The translations under genes were made by a program, and so were the position numbers. A model generated the notes under the pieces. The model was not told the origin of the DNA, did not search any database, and was given only the letters and a program-made list of their open reading frames with translations. Shown here piece by piece: positions 26,887-36,241 of a DNA stretch of 64,000 nt. The stretch's first letter is position 1, and each line of letters starts with the position of its first letter. Origin of the DNA: Bacteroidales bacterium (lineage in GTDB: Bacteria; Bacteroidota; Bacteroidia; Bacteroidales; Lentimicrobiaceae); contig JAEUTG010000015.1 of NCBI GenBank assembly GCA_016788045.1, positions 105,036 through 169,035 of the forward strand, read 5' to 3'.

Positions 26887-26958
26887 CTTTGAGCTTTGAG
26901 CTTTGAGCTTTGAACTTTGAGCTTTGAGCTTCACTTTCTACTTTTTACTTTAGACTTT
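26887..26958. repeat. Heptanucleotide repeat and 14-bp repeat beside truB
   Basis: Six copies of CTTTGAG (one with a final A) run from 26887 to 26928. They are followed by two near-copies of CTTTTTACTTTAGA that reach the last codons of truB. The heptamers lie just outside the coding region. Confidence 0.85.
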
Positions 26959-27651
26959 TTACTTTAGACTTGAAACCCTTTCCATCAGCTCATCCAGTTC
27001 CCAGGCATCCTTAAGCAGGAACTCCCCGATTCTTGTGCGCCGGAGGGCTGTGAGATGAGCACCGCTACCGAGGGCCAGGCCGAAGTCGCGGGCCAGCGAC
27101 CGGATATAGGTTCCTTTGCTGCAACTGATACGGAAATCCACCTCAGGCATTTCAATCCGGGTGATCTCAAATTCGCGCACATTCACCAGACGTGCTGACA
27201 ACCCGGGATCCTCATCCTTACGGGCAAATTTGTAGGCCCTTTTCCCGCCGATCTTAATGGCCGAGAAAACAGGCGGCACCTGCATCAGGTCGCCGGTAAG
27301 CTTCCGGACTGCCTCGTAAATCAGCTCCGGGGTGATGTGTGTGGTTTCATAAGTCTGGTCAATGTCGTGCTCCAGGTCGAACGAAGGGGTGGTAGCGCCC
27401 AGCCTGAAAGTGCCGGTGTATTCTTTTTCCTGTCCCTGAAACTCTTCGATGCGTTTGGTGAATTTTCCGGTGCAGACAATCAGCAACCCGTCGGCCAGGG
27501 GGTCGAGGGTGCCGGCATGACCTACCTTGATCTTCTTGATGTCCTGATTCTTTTTCAGGAAAACCCTGAAACGGTTGATCACATCAAACGACGACCAGGT
27601 GAGGGGTTTGTTGATGAGCAGAATTTCGCCCTCTTCAAAGTTGAACTCCAT
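26959..27651 (-). CDS. truB: tRNA pseudouridine-55 synthase TruB
   Basis: This 230-residue enzyme makes pseudouridine 55 in the T-loop of tRNAs. The catalytic Asp50 sits in GHAGTLDPLADGLL. KEYTGTFRLG, VPPVFSAIKIGGKRAY and CSKGTYIRSLARD are further TruB motifs. It lacks the larger C-terminal PUA extension, as in many short family members. Its ATG overlaps the uppP stop by one base, so it is the last gene of the ftsX operon. Its final codons run into a simple-sequence repeat. Confidence 0.96.
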   Translation of the reverse strand: MEFNFEEGEILLINKPLTWSSFDVINRFRVFLKKNQDIKKIKVGHAGTLDPLADGLLIVCTGKFTKRIEEFQGQEKEYTGTFRLGATTPSFDLEHDIDQTYETTHITPELIYEAVRKLTGDLMQVPPVFSAIKIGGKRAYKFARKDEDPGLSARLVNVREFEITRIEMPEVDFRISCSKGTYIRSLARDFGLALGSGAHLTALRRTRIGEFLLKDAWELDELMERVSSLK

Positions 27652-28430
27652 CAGGCAATGCTTAATTCGTATCCCATGGCCAGCATTCCCAGAATAATCA
27701 GACCGACCACGATGCGGTAGTAACCGAACACTTTGAACCCGTATTTCGTGAGGTACGAGATAAAGGATTTGATCGCGATCAGGGCCACGACGAAAGCCAC
27801 GGCGTTACCGATCAGCAGGGTGTCAATGTTTTCAGGGGTGATGGTTTTGTAGTTCTGCAGCAGTTTGTAACCTGAGGCAGCAAACATGGTAGGCACTGCC
27901 AGAAAGAAGGAGAATTCTGCGGCCGTTTTGCGGTCGAGTTTCTGGCTCATACCACCAATGATGGTTGCCGCCGACCGCGACACGCCGGGGATCATGGCGA
28001 TGCACTGTATGAGTCCGATTTTAAAGGCGGTCGGATAGGTGATGGTCTGGTCTTTGGCCGGATTTTTAAACCACTTGTCAACAAAGAGCAGCACCACCCC
28101 GCCGAGGACAAGCATCACGGCTACCACCACCACATTTTCGAGCAGGCTGTCGATGAAATCACTCAGCAGAAACCCTATAACAGCGGCCGGGATAAAGGCA
28201 ACAAACAACTTGTAGTAAAACTGAAGCGATTGAATAAACCGTTTCCAGTAAAGCACGATCACCGAGAGGATGGCCCCGAACTGTATGTTGACCGTGAATG
28301 CCTTCACAAAATCGTTGATCTCCATGCCCAGCAATTCCTGGGTAATGATCATGTGACCTGTTGAAGAAACCGGCAGAAATTCGGTGATTCCTTCAACAAT
28401 GGCGATGATGATGGCCTCAAAGGTGGTCAT
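27651..28430 (-). CDS. uppP: Undecaprenyl-diphosphatase UppP
   Basis: This 259-residue polytopic membrane enzyme recycles undecaprenyl diphosphate for peptidoglycan and other envelope polymers. The signatures are [14 protein letters not shown] (residues 13-26) and [10 protein letters not shown] in the middle, with about seven membrane helices. It overlaps truB by one base and follows the DUF3098 gene with a two-base gap. It belongs to a tightly packed operon. Confidence 0.96.
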   Translation of the reverse strand: MTTFEAIIIAIVEGITEFLPVSSTGHMIITQELLGMEINDFVKAFTVNIQFGAILSVIVLYWKRFIQSLQFYYKLFVAFIPAAVIGFLLSDFIDSLLENVVVVAVMLVLGGVVLLFVDKWFKNPAKDQTITYPTAFKIGLIQCIAMIPGVSRSAATIIGGMSQKLDRKTAAEFSFFLAVPTMFAASGYKLLQNYKTITPENIDTLLIGNAVAFVVALIAIKSFISYLTKYGFKVFGYYRIVVGLIILGMLAMGYELSIA

Positions 28431-28432
28431 GA

Positions 28433-28714
28433 TCAGTCGCGCGGTTTCTTCATGATGGCGAAAATCTCAATCACATACCCGGCAAGAATCAGCAGCGGGG
28501 CCAGGGTGAGGCGCTGAAAATTGAACATGCCCTCATTAAAAACATTCGGATCATCCGATCCGCCGCCAACCATCAGAATAAATCCGAGGGCGATTACGGC
28601 CAGCCCGATCAGCATCAGGCGGTAGTTCTCCTTTCCGAAGGCAAACTGCATTTCTTTATCCGGAACAGCAGGCGCTTTCTTGTCGGCGCTCACTTTGGCT
28701 TTCTTTAAGTCCAT
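28433..28714 (-). CDS. DUF3098 small membrane protein
   Basis: This 93-residue protein has a charged N-terminus, the segment [19 protein letters not shown] and two membrane helices (about 35-55 and 70-88), with [12 protein letters not shown] between them. This matches DUF3098, a Bacteroidota family found between ftsX and uppP. No function is established. The position suggests a division or envelope role. The start at 28714 was preferred to an ATG 33 bases upstream because it gives the usual Lys-rich start. Confidence 0.88.
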   Translation of the reverse strand: MDLKKAKVSADKKAPAVPDKEMQFAFGKENYRLMLIGLAVIALGFILMVGGGSDDPNVFNEGMFNFQRLTLAPLLILAGYVIEIFAIMKKPRD

Positions 28715-28753
28715 GGCAATGCGTTGGTTTAAATATGGTCGGTACAAAGTTAA

Positions 28754-29629
28754 TCAATACAAGCGGTCGTTGCTGATCCGTATAAAGCGGCGTACGGCAA
28801 ACAAGGTGGAGATTCCAGTGATGAGCAGTCCCAGCAGGCTTACAATTCCGAACAGTGATAAAAACATATCTATATCCTGAAGATCAACCAGTTCTGGCAA
28901 AGCCTTTCGTGAAAACCAGAGTACTACGCCCAGCAGAACGATCGCAATCAGTGCGCTGAGTAAACCATGCAGCAGGCTTTTCAGCAGAAAGGGCCTGCGT
29001 ACAAAACGCTGGGTAGCGCCCACCAGCAGCATACTCTTGATGATGAAGCGCTTGCTGTAAACACTCAGCCGGATGGTATTGTTGATGAGGGCTACAGAGA
29101 TCAGCAGCAGTACCAGTGAGAAAGCCAGCAGCACGATGCTGATGCGCCGGATGTTCTGGTTTACCAGATCGACCAGCGATTTGTGGTAAAACACCTCTTT
29201 CACGATCCTGTTGGTCAGCAGCCTCTTTTCAAGCATTTTCAGGCTGTCGTTGTTGGCGTATTCCGCATTCAGCCTGATGTCGATGGACGCCAGCAGCGGG
29301 TTGTAGCCCAGAAACCCGACAAAGTCCTCGCCCAGGTCTTTGGTAAGTTCTTCAGCGGCCTGTTCACGGGTGATGTATTCGGTGGATTTTACAAATGGTT
29401 CCAGGTCAAGCATTTTCTGAAATTCGAGGATGCCCGGCTCCTTGATTTCTTCCTTAATGATTACCGAAAAGCCGATGTTTTCCTTTACATAATCCGATAA
29501 CTTTTTGGCATGAAGCACAATAAGCCCAAGCAATCCCAGCATGAACAGCACCAGTGAAATGCTGATGATGGTGGTAACGGTGGAAGTTTGCAGACGTCTC
29601 CGGCTGAGTTTGTCTTCGTTGCGCGACAT
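28754..29629 (-). CDS. ftsX: Cell division protein FtsX
   Basis: This 291-residue permease-like protein has one N-terminal helix (about 20-42), an extracytoplasmic domain (about 45-160) and three C-terminal helices, as in FtsX. With the ATPase FtsE it controls peptidoglycan hydrolases at the division site. ftsE is not adjacent. Features such as LVLFMLGLLGLIVLHA and IRLSVYSKRFIIKSMLLVGA support the call. It is the first gene of the ftsX-DUF3098-uppP-truB operon. Confidence 0.92.
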   Translation of the reverse strand: MSRNEDKLSRRRLQTSTVTTIISISLVLFMLGLLGLIVLHAKKLSDYVKENIGFSVIIKEEIKEPGILEFQKMLDLEPFVKSTEYITREQAAEELTKDLGEDFVGFLGYNPLLASIDIRLNAEYANNDSLKMLEKRLLTNRIVKEVFYHKSLVDLVNQNIRRISIVLLAFSLVLLLISVALINNTIRLSVYSKRFIIKSMLLVGATQRFVRRPFLLKSLLHGLLSALIAIVLLGVVLWFSRKALPELVDLQDIDMFLSLFGIVSLLGLLITGISTLFAVRRFIRISNDRLY

Positions 29630-29798
29630 AATCGGGTTTGAGGGTACGAAAGTACGAAAAAAACAGAAACGTGGCCCGGGCAGATGCATACCAGCAGGCC
29701 GGTGATTTCTTAAATATTGCCAACTATACGTGAAACATTCCCGGGCCTGGCTGCAGACAGCATCCCGCCAACGGATTTTTTAACCAAACCGGGGATCG

Positions 29799-30407
29799 TC
29801 AGTAAGCAATGGTGTAAACGATCACCCCTTTCGCGCGCAGTTCATCCACCTTCGTTGCGTAATTGTCTTCGTTGATCAGGCTGAATGTCTTGTGGTTAAT
29901 GGCAGGGTTGTAGCTGATCAGGCAGGTGGTAAACAGCGCTCCTTCGTAATAGTAAACTGCTACCGGATTGGTTTTCAGTTTGGCAATCTCAGCCTGGGTG
30001 AGAATCATGATATCGTCAACACCATGGTATTTTTTCGCGCCGGGGTCTAGCTCGCGCACCGATTTAATTTTGGTGTAATCGAGGTTTCCGATGGCCACAG
30101 CAGTGGTGGCAATGAATTCACTGATTGAATCGTTGCTGATGATGTGCAGTTCGGTAATAAACTCCAGGTCCCATTTATACTCCAGGTTCTGATAGTAAGG
30201 GAGCAAGCTTTCAGGGAAGCGGTTTTTCCACACGGCGGTATCAAGCACCCCGTTCAGCCAGAGCTCATTCCATTTCACATAACCGTTGATAATCTGTCCG
30301 CTGTTCAGGGTGATTTCCACTTTGCGGAGTTCCCAGCAGGCAATGCACTCAGCCCGTGACGTGCTGAAAAGAGAAAGCAGAAATAATGCAATCAGAAAAT
30401 TTCTCAT
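29799..30407 (-). CDS. Hypothetical exported protein, 202 residues
   Basis: A signal peptide (MRNFLIALFLLSLFSTSRAEC) is followed by CIACWELRKVEITLNSG and a beta-rich region with GYVKWNELWL, YYEGALFTTC and a C-terminal GVIVYTIAY. No known family is recognised. Cysteines close to the cleavage site could form a disulfide or a lipobox-like end, but the context is poor for a lipoprotein. It stands alone. Confidence 0.6.
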   Translation of the reverse strand: MRNFLIALFLLSLFSTSRAECIACWELRKVEITLNSGQIINGYVKWNELWLNGVLDTAVWKNRFPESLLPYYQNLEYKWDLEFITELHIISNDSISEFIATTAVAIGNLDYTKIKSVRELDPGAKKYHGVDDIMILTQAEIAKLKTNPVAVYYYEGALFTTCLISYNPAINHKTFSLINEDNYATKVDELRAKGVIVYTIAY

Positions 30408-30810
30408 GGGAACAAGGAGTTGAATGAATAACAATGACCAAACCCGGAATCCTTCACGGCATGCCGGCAGCAACTTTATCTCCGGCTAAAATAAGGAATT
30501 CTGAATGAATGTTTGTATTGGCCAGTGCAGTTTATGCCATTCCCTGCAGCAGTTGTTTCCGGTACCAGGTGCCATCAGCCCCTGGGCTAAAAGCTAAGGT
30601 GGGTTCCAAATAACATACTATCATTTTATGCGTCAGTCAATCAATACGTTGAACCTGACATTCCATGGCCGTGATATACCAGTCGGGGAGGAGAAGTTGC
30701 GGTCAGAACTGTTCGCTTACACTGCTTCCACAATGAAAAATGAAAAGGAGATTGCAGCTGTGATACCAGCGAATCTCCTTTCTTTCCCGTTTAAAGCAGC
30801 AGTGCCGGAC
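30408..30810. other. Intergenic region with terminator only
   Basis: No gene is supported. A plus-strand frame that begins at 30628 and runs into the next gene is judged to be a shadow. The terminator at 30744-30784 is the only signal seen. Confidence 0.6.
30744..30784 (-). terminator. Terminator of the 30811-34086 gene
   Basis: A ten-bp stem (AAAGGAGATT / AATCTCCTTT) with an 18-base loop lies 30 bases after the stop codon. On the minus strand the far arm leads into CCTTTTCATTTTT. Confidence 0.65.
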
Positions 30811-33800
30811 TTACCGGATGACTATTTTTCTGACTTGCTGATGGTTGCCGGAACTGATTCTGAGCATATATACCCCGGCTTTCAGGGAACTGGTATCGAG
30901 GGTTATCAGTTCACCGGTTTCTTCTGTAGCCATGAGAATACTTCCGGTAACCGATCCGATTTCAATCCGGCTGGTTTTTTTCCGGCCTCCGGGGTTCCTG
31001 ATGAAGAGCTTGTCTTCTGCCGGGTTCGGGAACACCTGAATTTCTGCTGTAAGATCCTGAGAAGCAGACGAAACCTCTGTCTCCAGAATAATCAGATCAT
31101 CCATAAAAAGCAGAAACTGCAGCGGGTCGCTGTACCCGTGAAAGGCGAAATAGTATACTCCGTCGGCAGGGGGTGAGAATGTGCCGGTGCCCGGCAGATA
31201 ATCGGTGTTTGTTACATTGCTGTTGTTGAATAGCTGACCCAGCGTCATGGCTTCCGGTGATGGTGCGGTTCCGGCCAGTACCTCCAGCTTTTCGGATGTA
31301 CTGATTCCCAGATTGGCGGTTTTGTAGAAGAATCTGAGTGCATAGGCTTTTTCGGCACTCATTACCAGTGGCGGTGTAATGAGCCATTCATCCATGGGCT
31401 CGAGAAAACTCCAGCCCATGTGCATGGCGTTCGGAGCTGAATAGGCATTTTCAGGATTGGATGCATTGTTTGATATCATGGTCCACGACATGGTGTGGTT
31501 GGCAGGGCTGAGCACCGTCCAGCCCAAAGGATAAATGTTGCCCATCATAAATGGCGGATAATAAAAGGCTGATCCTGCAACCAGATTATCGAAGTTTTCT
31601 GTAACCGGATATTGATCAATCGTTGGATCGGCCATGGTGACAAAAGACCATACGGGACAATCCGAGGCATCTCCCGAATTGTTATAAGGTACTATCTGCC
31701 AGTAATATACTGTATTGTAGCTGAGTGTCTGCTCAAGGTTGAAGATTACCGTATCCCCCAGATCAACCTGGTAGAGCATGTTGGTGGGTGGATTGTCTGT
31801 CCCCATGGATAGCCTGTAACCCTCCGGGTTGCCTCCGCCATTCGACCAGATCAGGTAGAATTCCGGCATCATGATGTCAACAGCTGTCGCATTATCCGCC
31901 GGATAAGCGCAAAAGGCCGGGTTGGGAGGATCCTGTGAACTGGGATTGGTCCAGATTACATCGTCAATCCAGAGACTTGACCATTTACCATTGTTGCCGT
32001 GCCGGAAGGCGATGTATGGTTTGGTTGTGGATGCCGGAAAAGATACTGTGTACCGGGTGTGTTCAGGATTCATGGCGAGGGTATGCACCGCCTCAAAGCT
32101 TTGGGCATTGTATGGGTCATCCATAAGTCCTACAATCAGATCGAGGTCGTAAAATTCACCGCCTTTTTTCGCATAGAAACTCAGTTCATGGTCGCCGAAA
32201 CCCGAAACGCCGGGCATAATCATCATCAGCGGTGCAATTGAATCGTTGGCATTGAGTATCTTCGAAACATTGGGAATGGAATGTGAATCAAACGATGATG
32301 TAACAATGGTAACATCGTTGTAGGTTTCTGTTGAACTCCTGATCTTATTCCAGTGAACCGGAAGGTTGTTGCTGAGGTCGAAGGCTTCAAACAGTTCAGC
32401 ATTGTTTTCCAGCACCGTGCCGGTTACTTCCAGGCTCGGATTGCCGGTGAAGGGTCCCTCAATGTTAACAGTGAGTGTTGAACTGAAGGTGCCCGGAGTG
32501 CCGGCTGTGAAAAGTACCGGTATGTTTACCGACTGGGTGGGTTGAAGGACCCCTGAATAGTTACACGAGAATGGCTGTTCAACCGAAATGGAGTTGATCT
32601 GCAGGTCAACCGATCCGGTATTGGTAATGGTGATGGTGTCGGTGGTGTGGCCATTTCTGTACAACTCCCTGAACTCCAGAATATCAGTACTGAGTTCAAT
32701 GGCTGGTATCATCGACATGGGTTCAATCGTGATGTCATCGAGAAACACCGAACTGGCACCTGATGTATTGTCGGTGCTGTGGCGGAACCGGAAGAAGAAA
32801 TTGTTGCCGGCCCAGTCGTTGAGATTTTGTGTACGTTGTACGTAAGAGGTTGCTGTGTTGGGCGACAGGAAATCAAGGACAGTCCACGATTGACCCCCAT
32901 TGCTGCTTACTTCAAAATAGGTTGTGTCGTGTCCGGCAATCTTGGCTTCCTCGTTTGCCCAGAAATAGGTAATGCGGTGACCGGCGGGCAACAATACTTT
33001 GGGTGACATAAGAACTGCCTGGTGCTGACTGTTGTAATAAAATGACTTTGCACACAGCAGGCCTGAATGCGCATTGACATCGTATTCGTACCACGAAATT
33101 TCCGGCTCTATGATCCAGGCGCTTTCTACCGGGTAGGTGTTGAATACGGTTGAATCTTCAAACCCCTGGGAATAAGGAAATTCATCAATCACAACTTCGG
33201 TTTTGAACTCCCATACCGGCGACATCTCCTGCTGACTGCCGTTTCTGGCAATTACCTGCCAGAAGTGTCTGGTTGAATCGGCCAGCAGCCCGTCGAGTGC
33301 AAACTGGTTGACCCCTTGCACTGCAGTCATATTCTCACCGATTAAGGTCATGCCCTGAGGATCTGTTCCAAAATAGAGGTCATAGGTCGGGGTGTTTGAA
33401 CCCAGTTCCCAGCTCAGGTCGGTATCCACGGAAACACGGGTTGCATCATCGGCCGGGATAGGGTTGAAGGGCGTGGCTGGTCCGGTGGAAGCGTAATAAA
33501 ACCGGGTATTGGTCAATGAACTCGGATAGGGATTCAGGTAACCGCTGCTCCCGACTCCCGGGAAGGAAACATCGCTACCGCAGTTTTTGTTGTTGTTGAT
33601 GGTTGAAGCCGTTGAAGTGAAAATTGGTCCGTAGGTCTGATTCCAGCGGTTTTCCCAGTGAAACACCAGGTTCTGAACCCCATCGTAAACAATCGGTGTG
33701 GTCAGGTTGATGAGGTTCCAGCCCGTCTGAAAAGTGAGGCTGCCTTCATAAACCAGCACATATCCATTATTCAGCGGATCTTCGTACGAAGCATTCGGAA

Positions 33801-34086
33801 AGGTTTCTATGGAGGATTGCTTCACATAAATCTTTTGGTTGGTAACTGTTTTGGGACCGTTCACACAATTCAGGCCAATGGCTGTAATGGTTTTGGCATC
33901 TCCAAGATCGGCGTGATGGTAGATCAGGGAGCTCCATGAATAGTTCCAGTAAGAGTAGATGGGCATGGAGTTCTGGATGTTTCCGCTCCCGATTTCGACA
34001 TAGTTCTGGCTGTAAACCGGCGAGACATACAGCAGTATGATGCTGGAGGCAGTTAGTAAAAGGTGTTTCAGGATACTTCTTTTCAT
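30811..34086 (-). CDS. Large secreted protein with anchor-J-type domains and type IX sorting domain
   Basis: This 1091-residue protein has a signal peptide ending SPVYSQ. Beta-sandwich domains follow: FNPIPADDATRVSVDTDLSW fibronectin-like repeats (about 210 and 740), jelly-roll choice-of-anchor-J-like blocks with FPYSQGFEDS (about 300-455) and YPVTENFDN (about 830-1000), and an ASPM/SPD-2-like Ig domain (about 465-565). The C-terminal 80 residues (QVFPNPAEDKLFI ... GVYMLRI ... KIVIR) are a type A sorting domain. An adhesin or matrix-binding role at the surface is inferred. No enzymatic motif is seen. Confidence 0.82.
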   Translation of the reverse strand: MKRSILKHLLLTASSIILLYVSPVYSQNYVEIGSGNIQNSMPIYSYWNYSWSSLIYHHADLGDAKTITAIGLNCVNGPKTVTNQKIYVKQSSIETFPNASYEDPLNNGYVLVYEGSLTFQTGWNLINLTTPIVYDGVQNLVFHWENRWNQTYGPIFTSTASTINNNKNCGSDVSFPGVGSSGYLNPYPSSLTNTRFYYASTGPATPFNPIPADDATRVSVDTDLSWELGSNTPTYDLYFGTDPQGMTLIGENMTAVQGVNQFALDGLLADSTRHFWQVIARNGSQQEMSPVWEFKTEVVIDEFPYSQGFEDSTVFNTYPVESAWIIEPEISWYEYDVNAHSGLLCAKSFYYNSQHQAVLMSPKVLLPAGHRITYFWANEEAKIAGHDTTYFEVSSNGGQSWTVLDFLSPNTATSYVQRTQNLNDWAGNNFFFRFRHSTDNTSGASSVFLDDITIEPMSMIPAIELSTDILEFRELYRNGHTTDTITITNTGSVDLQINSISVEQPFSCNYSGVLQPTQSVNIPVLFTAGTPGTFSSTLTVNIEGPFTGNPSLEVTGTVLENNAELFEAFDLSNNLPVHWNKIRSSTETYNDVTIVTSSFDSHSIPNVSKILNANDSIAPLMMIMPGVSGFGDHELSFYAKKGGEFYDLDLIVGLMDDPYNAQSFEAVHTLAMNPEHTRYTVSFPASTTKPYIAFRHGNNGKWSSLWIDDVIWTNPSSQDPPNPAFCAYPADNATAVDIMMPEFYLIWSNGGGNPEGYRLSMGTDNPPTNMLYQVDLGDTVIFNLEQTLSYNTVYYWQIVPYNNSGDASDCPVWSFVTMADPTIDQYPVTENFDNLVAGSAFYYPPFMMGNIYPLGWTVLSPANHTMSWTMISNNASNPENAYSAPNAMHMGWSFLEPMDEWLITPPLVMSAEKAYALRFFYKTANLGISTSEKLEVLAGTAPSPEAMTLGQLFNNSNVTNTDYLPGTGTFSPPADGVYYFAFHGYSDPLQFLLFMDDLIILETEVSSASQDLTAEIQVFPNPAEDKLFIRNPGGRKKTSRIEIGSVTGSILMATEETGELITLDTSSLKAGVYMLRISSGNHQQVRKIVIR

Positions 34087-34466
34087 ATTACAGGAGTTTT
34101 ACTTTAAGCAAGGGAATGATGCAATTGAAGCGGGCGCAAATTAATGACTTAGTAGTTGAAGTTACCCTGCTAAAGATGTACTGATTCGTGAATTCATACT
34201 GTTTTCAGCAAAAGGAGGGAATTAAAGAGAGCTGAGGCTTATGGCATAATAAGCAATAAATGAACCGGAATTCAGCAAAGTATCTTTTAATACAGTCTTC
34301 GGCGCACTTTCCGTTCACCATTTTGCAGACATTGATACTGAATGCTCAGAAAAGGACAATCCTCCGGGCGGCAACGGCCGGCACTGATCATTCCTGCCTT
34401 GGGTGTTACCGGAGTTTTTGATTATCCTATCTTTGCAGAGTGAACCTCTCCGGTGAGGATTAGTAT
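34087..34466. other. Divergent intergenic region
   Basis: This lies between the large sorting-domain gene (-) and the AraC-type gene (+). It holds the -7 box at 34428-34435. CAAATTAA near 34137 could be a weak minus-strand box. No gene is seen. Confidence 0.55.
34428..34435 (+). promoter_or_regulatory. -7 box of the AraC-type regulator gene
   Basis: TATCTTTG fits the consensus and lies 31 bases before the start. Confidence 0.55.
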
Positions 34467-35774
34467 ATGGATCTTCTTGTTGATATTCTTTATGCTTTGC
34501 CTGTTTATCAGAGCTTTGCGCTTGCACTTCTGCTGTTTCTCAACAGTGAAGCAACGGGCAGTACAACACGGCGCATCATGGCCTGGTTTCAGTTGTCAGG
34601 GGCAGTTTATTTCAGCTTTAACTTTTTGTATGCAGTTCACTATTTCAGCATACTGAAGGTCTTATATGCTGTGATTTTACCTGTTGTTCTGGTTTTTTTG
34701 CCCGTTTTCTATCTTTACCTTCTGGCGGCCACCACTCCCGGATTTCATTTCAGCAAGCGTCAGTTCTTCCATTTTCTGCCCTCCTTACTTTTATTCGCAG
34801 CGAATTTCCCTTTTCTGCTGATTCCAGAAAACGACAAACTGATGTATCTCATGTCTGGCTTTCCCATCTCCGGAGGTACCGGAGTTTCGGACTACCTGCT
34901 TGCTGTGTACATCATTGGATTGTTCGGCCTGCTCCCACTGCAACTGCTTTATTATACCCGTGAAACAATCAAACTTTACCGGAAACACAAAGTCTATATT
35001 CTCAATAACTATTCCTATACCGAGAACATCAGTCTGAACAGGATCGTAACGATGGCCGTAAGTCTGGCGGTGTTTTTTATCAGTAACCAGGTACTTTATT
35101 TATCCGGGCTTAATCACAGTTTTTTCTCTCCGGTAATTTACAACCTTGTGATGCTGGTTATCATGCTTTTTACGGGTTATTATGCTTTCGTGCAGAAAGA
35201 CCTGAAGTCGTTACCGGTTGAACAACAGGATACCCCGGGGCCATTATTCAGCAGGGCATTCACCGGATCTGAACCCATCCGAAGAGAAAGCAATACAACG
35301 GGTTTTCCCGGAATGGCAGATACCGGAGCAGCACAGGAAGACCGGGAAATCGCTGCCGCGAAAGCGGAACAGGGCTTTGCAAATGACAGTGGTTTGCTCA
35401 AATATGCCGGCTCTCCGCTGAGCGATGACAGAAAATCAATGATTTTAATTGATCTGCAACGGTTAATGGGACAGGAAAAGCTGTATACAAAAGAAGACCT
35501 TTGCATCGACGATATTGCCATTCAACTGAAAACCAATTCCAAATACGTCAGTCAGGTAATCAATGAGACGTATGGAAAGAATTTTTATTATTACATCAAC
35601 GCCTACCGGATTGAAGAAGCCAAGAATCTGCTGGCTTCCGACGGACTGAAGCTGTATTCCATCACCGGCATCGCAAGAATGGTTGGGTTTGGATCAAAAT
35701 CAAGTTTCAATGCCTCTTTTAAGCGTCATACCGGTCTCACACCCACTGAGTTTGCAAAAGGTCTGCAAAAATGA
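34467..35774 (+). CDS. Membrane-anchored AraC-family transcriptional regulator
   Basis: This 435-residue protein has about seven membrane helices in the first 235 residues. A poorly conserved linker (about 240-310) follows. The C-terminal AraC helix-turn-helix domain (about 325-433) has DDIAIQLKTNSKYVSQVINE, FYYYINAYRIEEA and MVGFGSKSSFNASFKRHTG. Such proteins probably sense an envelope or small-molecule signal through the membrane part, but no ligand can be named. The genomic target is unknown. Confidence 0.88.
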   Translation: MDLLVDILYALPVYQSFALALLLFLNSEATGSTTRRIMAWFQLSGAVYFSFNFLYAVHYFSILKVLYAVILPVVLVFLPVFYLYLLAATTPGFHFSKRQFFHFLPSLLLFAANFPFLLIPENDKLMYLMSGFPISGGTGVSDYLLAVYIIGLFGLLPLQLLYYTRETIKLYRKHKVYILNNYSYTENISLNRIVTMAVSLAVFFISNQVLYLSGLNHSFFSPVIYNLVMLVIMLFTGYYAFVQKDLKSLPVEQQDTPGPLFSRAFTGSEPIRRESNTTGFPGMADTGAAQEDREIAAAKAEQGFANDSGLLKYAGSPLSDDRKSMILIDLQRLMGQEKLYTKEDLCIDDIAIQLKTNSKYVSQVINETYGKNFYYYINAYRIEEAKNLLASDGLKLYSITGIARMVGFGSKSSFNASFKRHTGLTPTEFAKGLQK

Positions 35775-35868
35775 AAGGCGTGATTGCCGAGGTATCCTGC
35801 ACTGTTTCTTATACAAGATTGAGTCCACTCCGAAAACTGTTTTTTTGACATCAAACCACGAAAGCACA

Positions 35869-35982
35869 AACCTGTCTGCTTGACGCAGTCAGGCAGGAAC
35901 TCCCCAAGTTTATTGTAATGAAATACAATACTTTGTGTAAACCTGTCTGCCCTGTATGCTCCAGTCAGACAAGGCAGGTTGG
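35869..35982. repeat. Two degenerate copies of the AGACAAG/CTTGTCT palindromic family
   Basis: AACCTGTCTGC precedes TTGACGCAGTCAGGCAGG at about 35869, forming a 9-bp stem with one mismatch. AACCTGTCTGCCCTG precedes CAGTCAGACAAGGCAGGTT at 35941-35980. Both share the CTGTCTGC / CAGACAAG core with the elements at 1858 and 20382. Confidence 0.55.
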
Positions 35983-36208
35983 TGTTCTGGTGACTTGGTG
36001 TCAAATATTCTTTTTTGACTTTTCGGAGCAGGCTCAAGATTACATGGTCCGGCCAAAGCGCCATTGACACTACAACCGGAGTTCCATCGGGGATGTTTAT
36101 AACCCGGGTTCATCCGTATGTTCCGAGTGTTCACTTGCTGCCTAATGTTTTGTTCATGGCAGGCAGAAGGTCACATCATACAGACCATCTCCATTCACCA
36201 ATCTTTCT

Positions 36209-36216
36209 TACCTTTG
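36209..36216 (+). promoter_or_regulatory. -7 box of leuS
   Basis: TACCTTTG fits TAnnTTTG and ends 25 bases before the start codon. Confidence 0.6.
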
Positions 36217-36241
36217 CGCCCTCAAAACGCAAAGCTTCACA

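Larger units (their letters stand above)
35775..36241. other. Intergenic region with degenerate palindromic repeats
   Basis: It holds two degenerate hairpins at 35869-35982 and the leuS -7 box at 36209-36216. No coding region is supported. Confidence 0.6.

Noticed and set aside
30628..31176. Plus-strand 182-codon frame
   Set aside because: Most of it is antisense to the sorting-domain gene and it contains the terminator hairpin of that gene.
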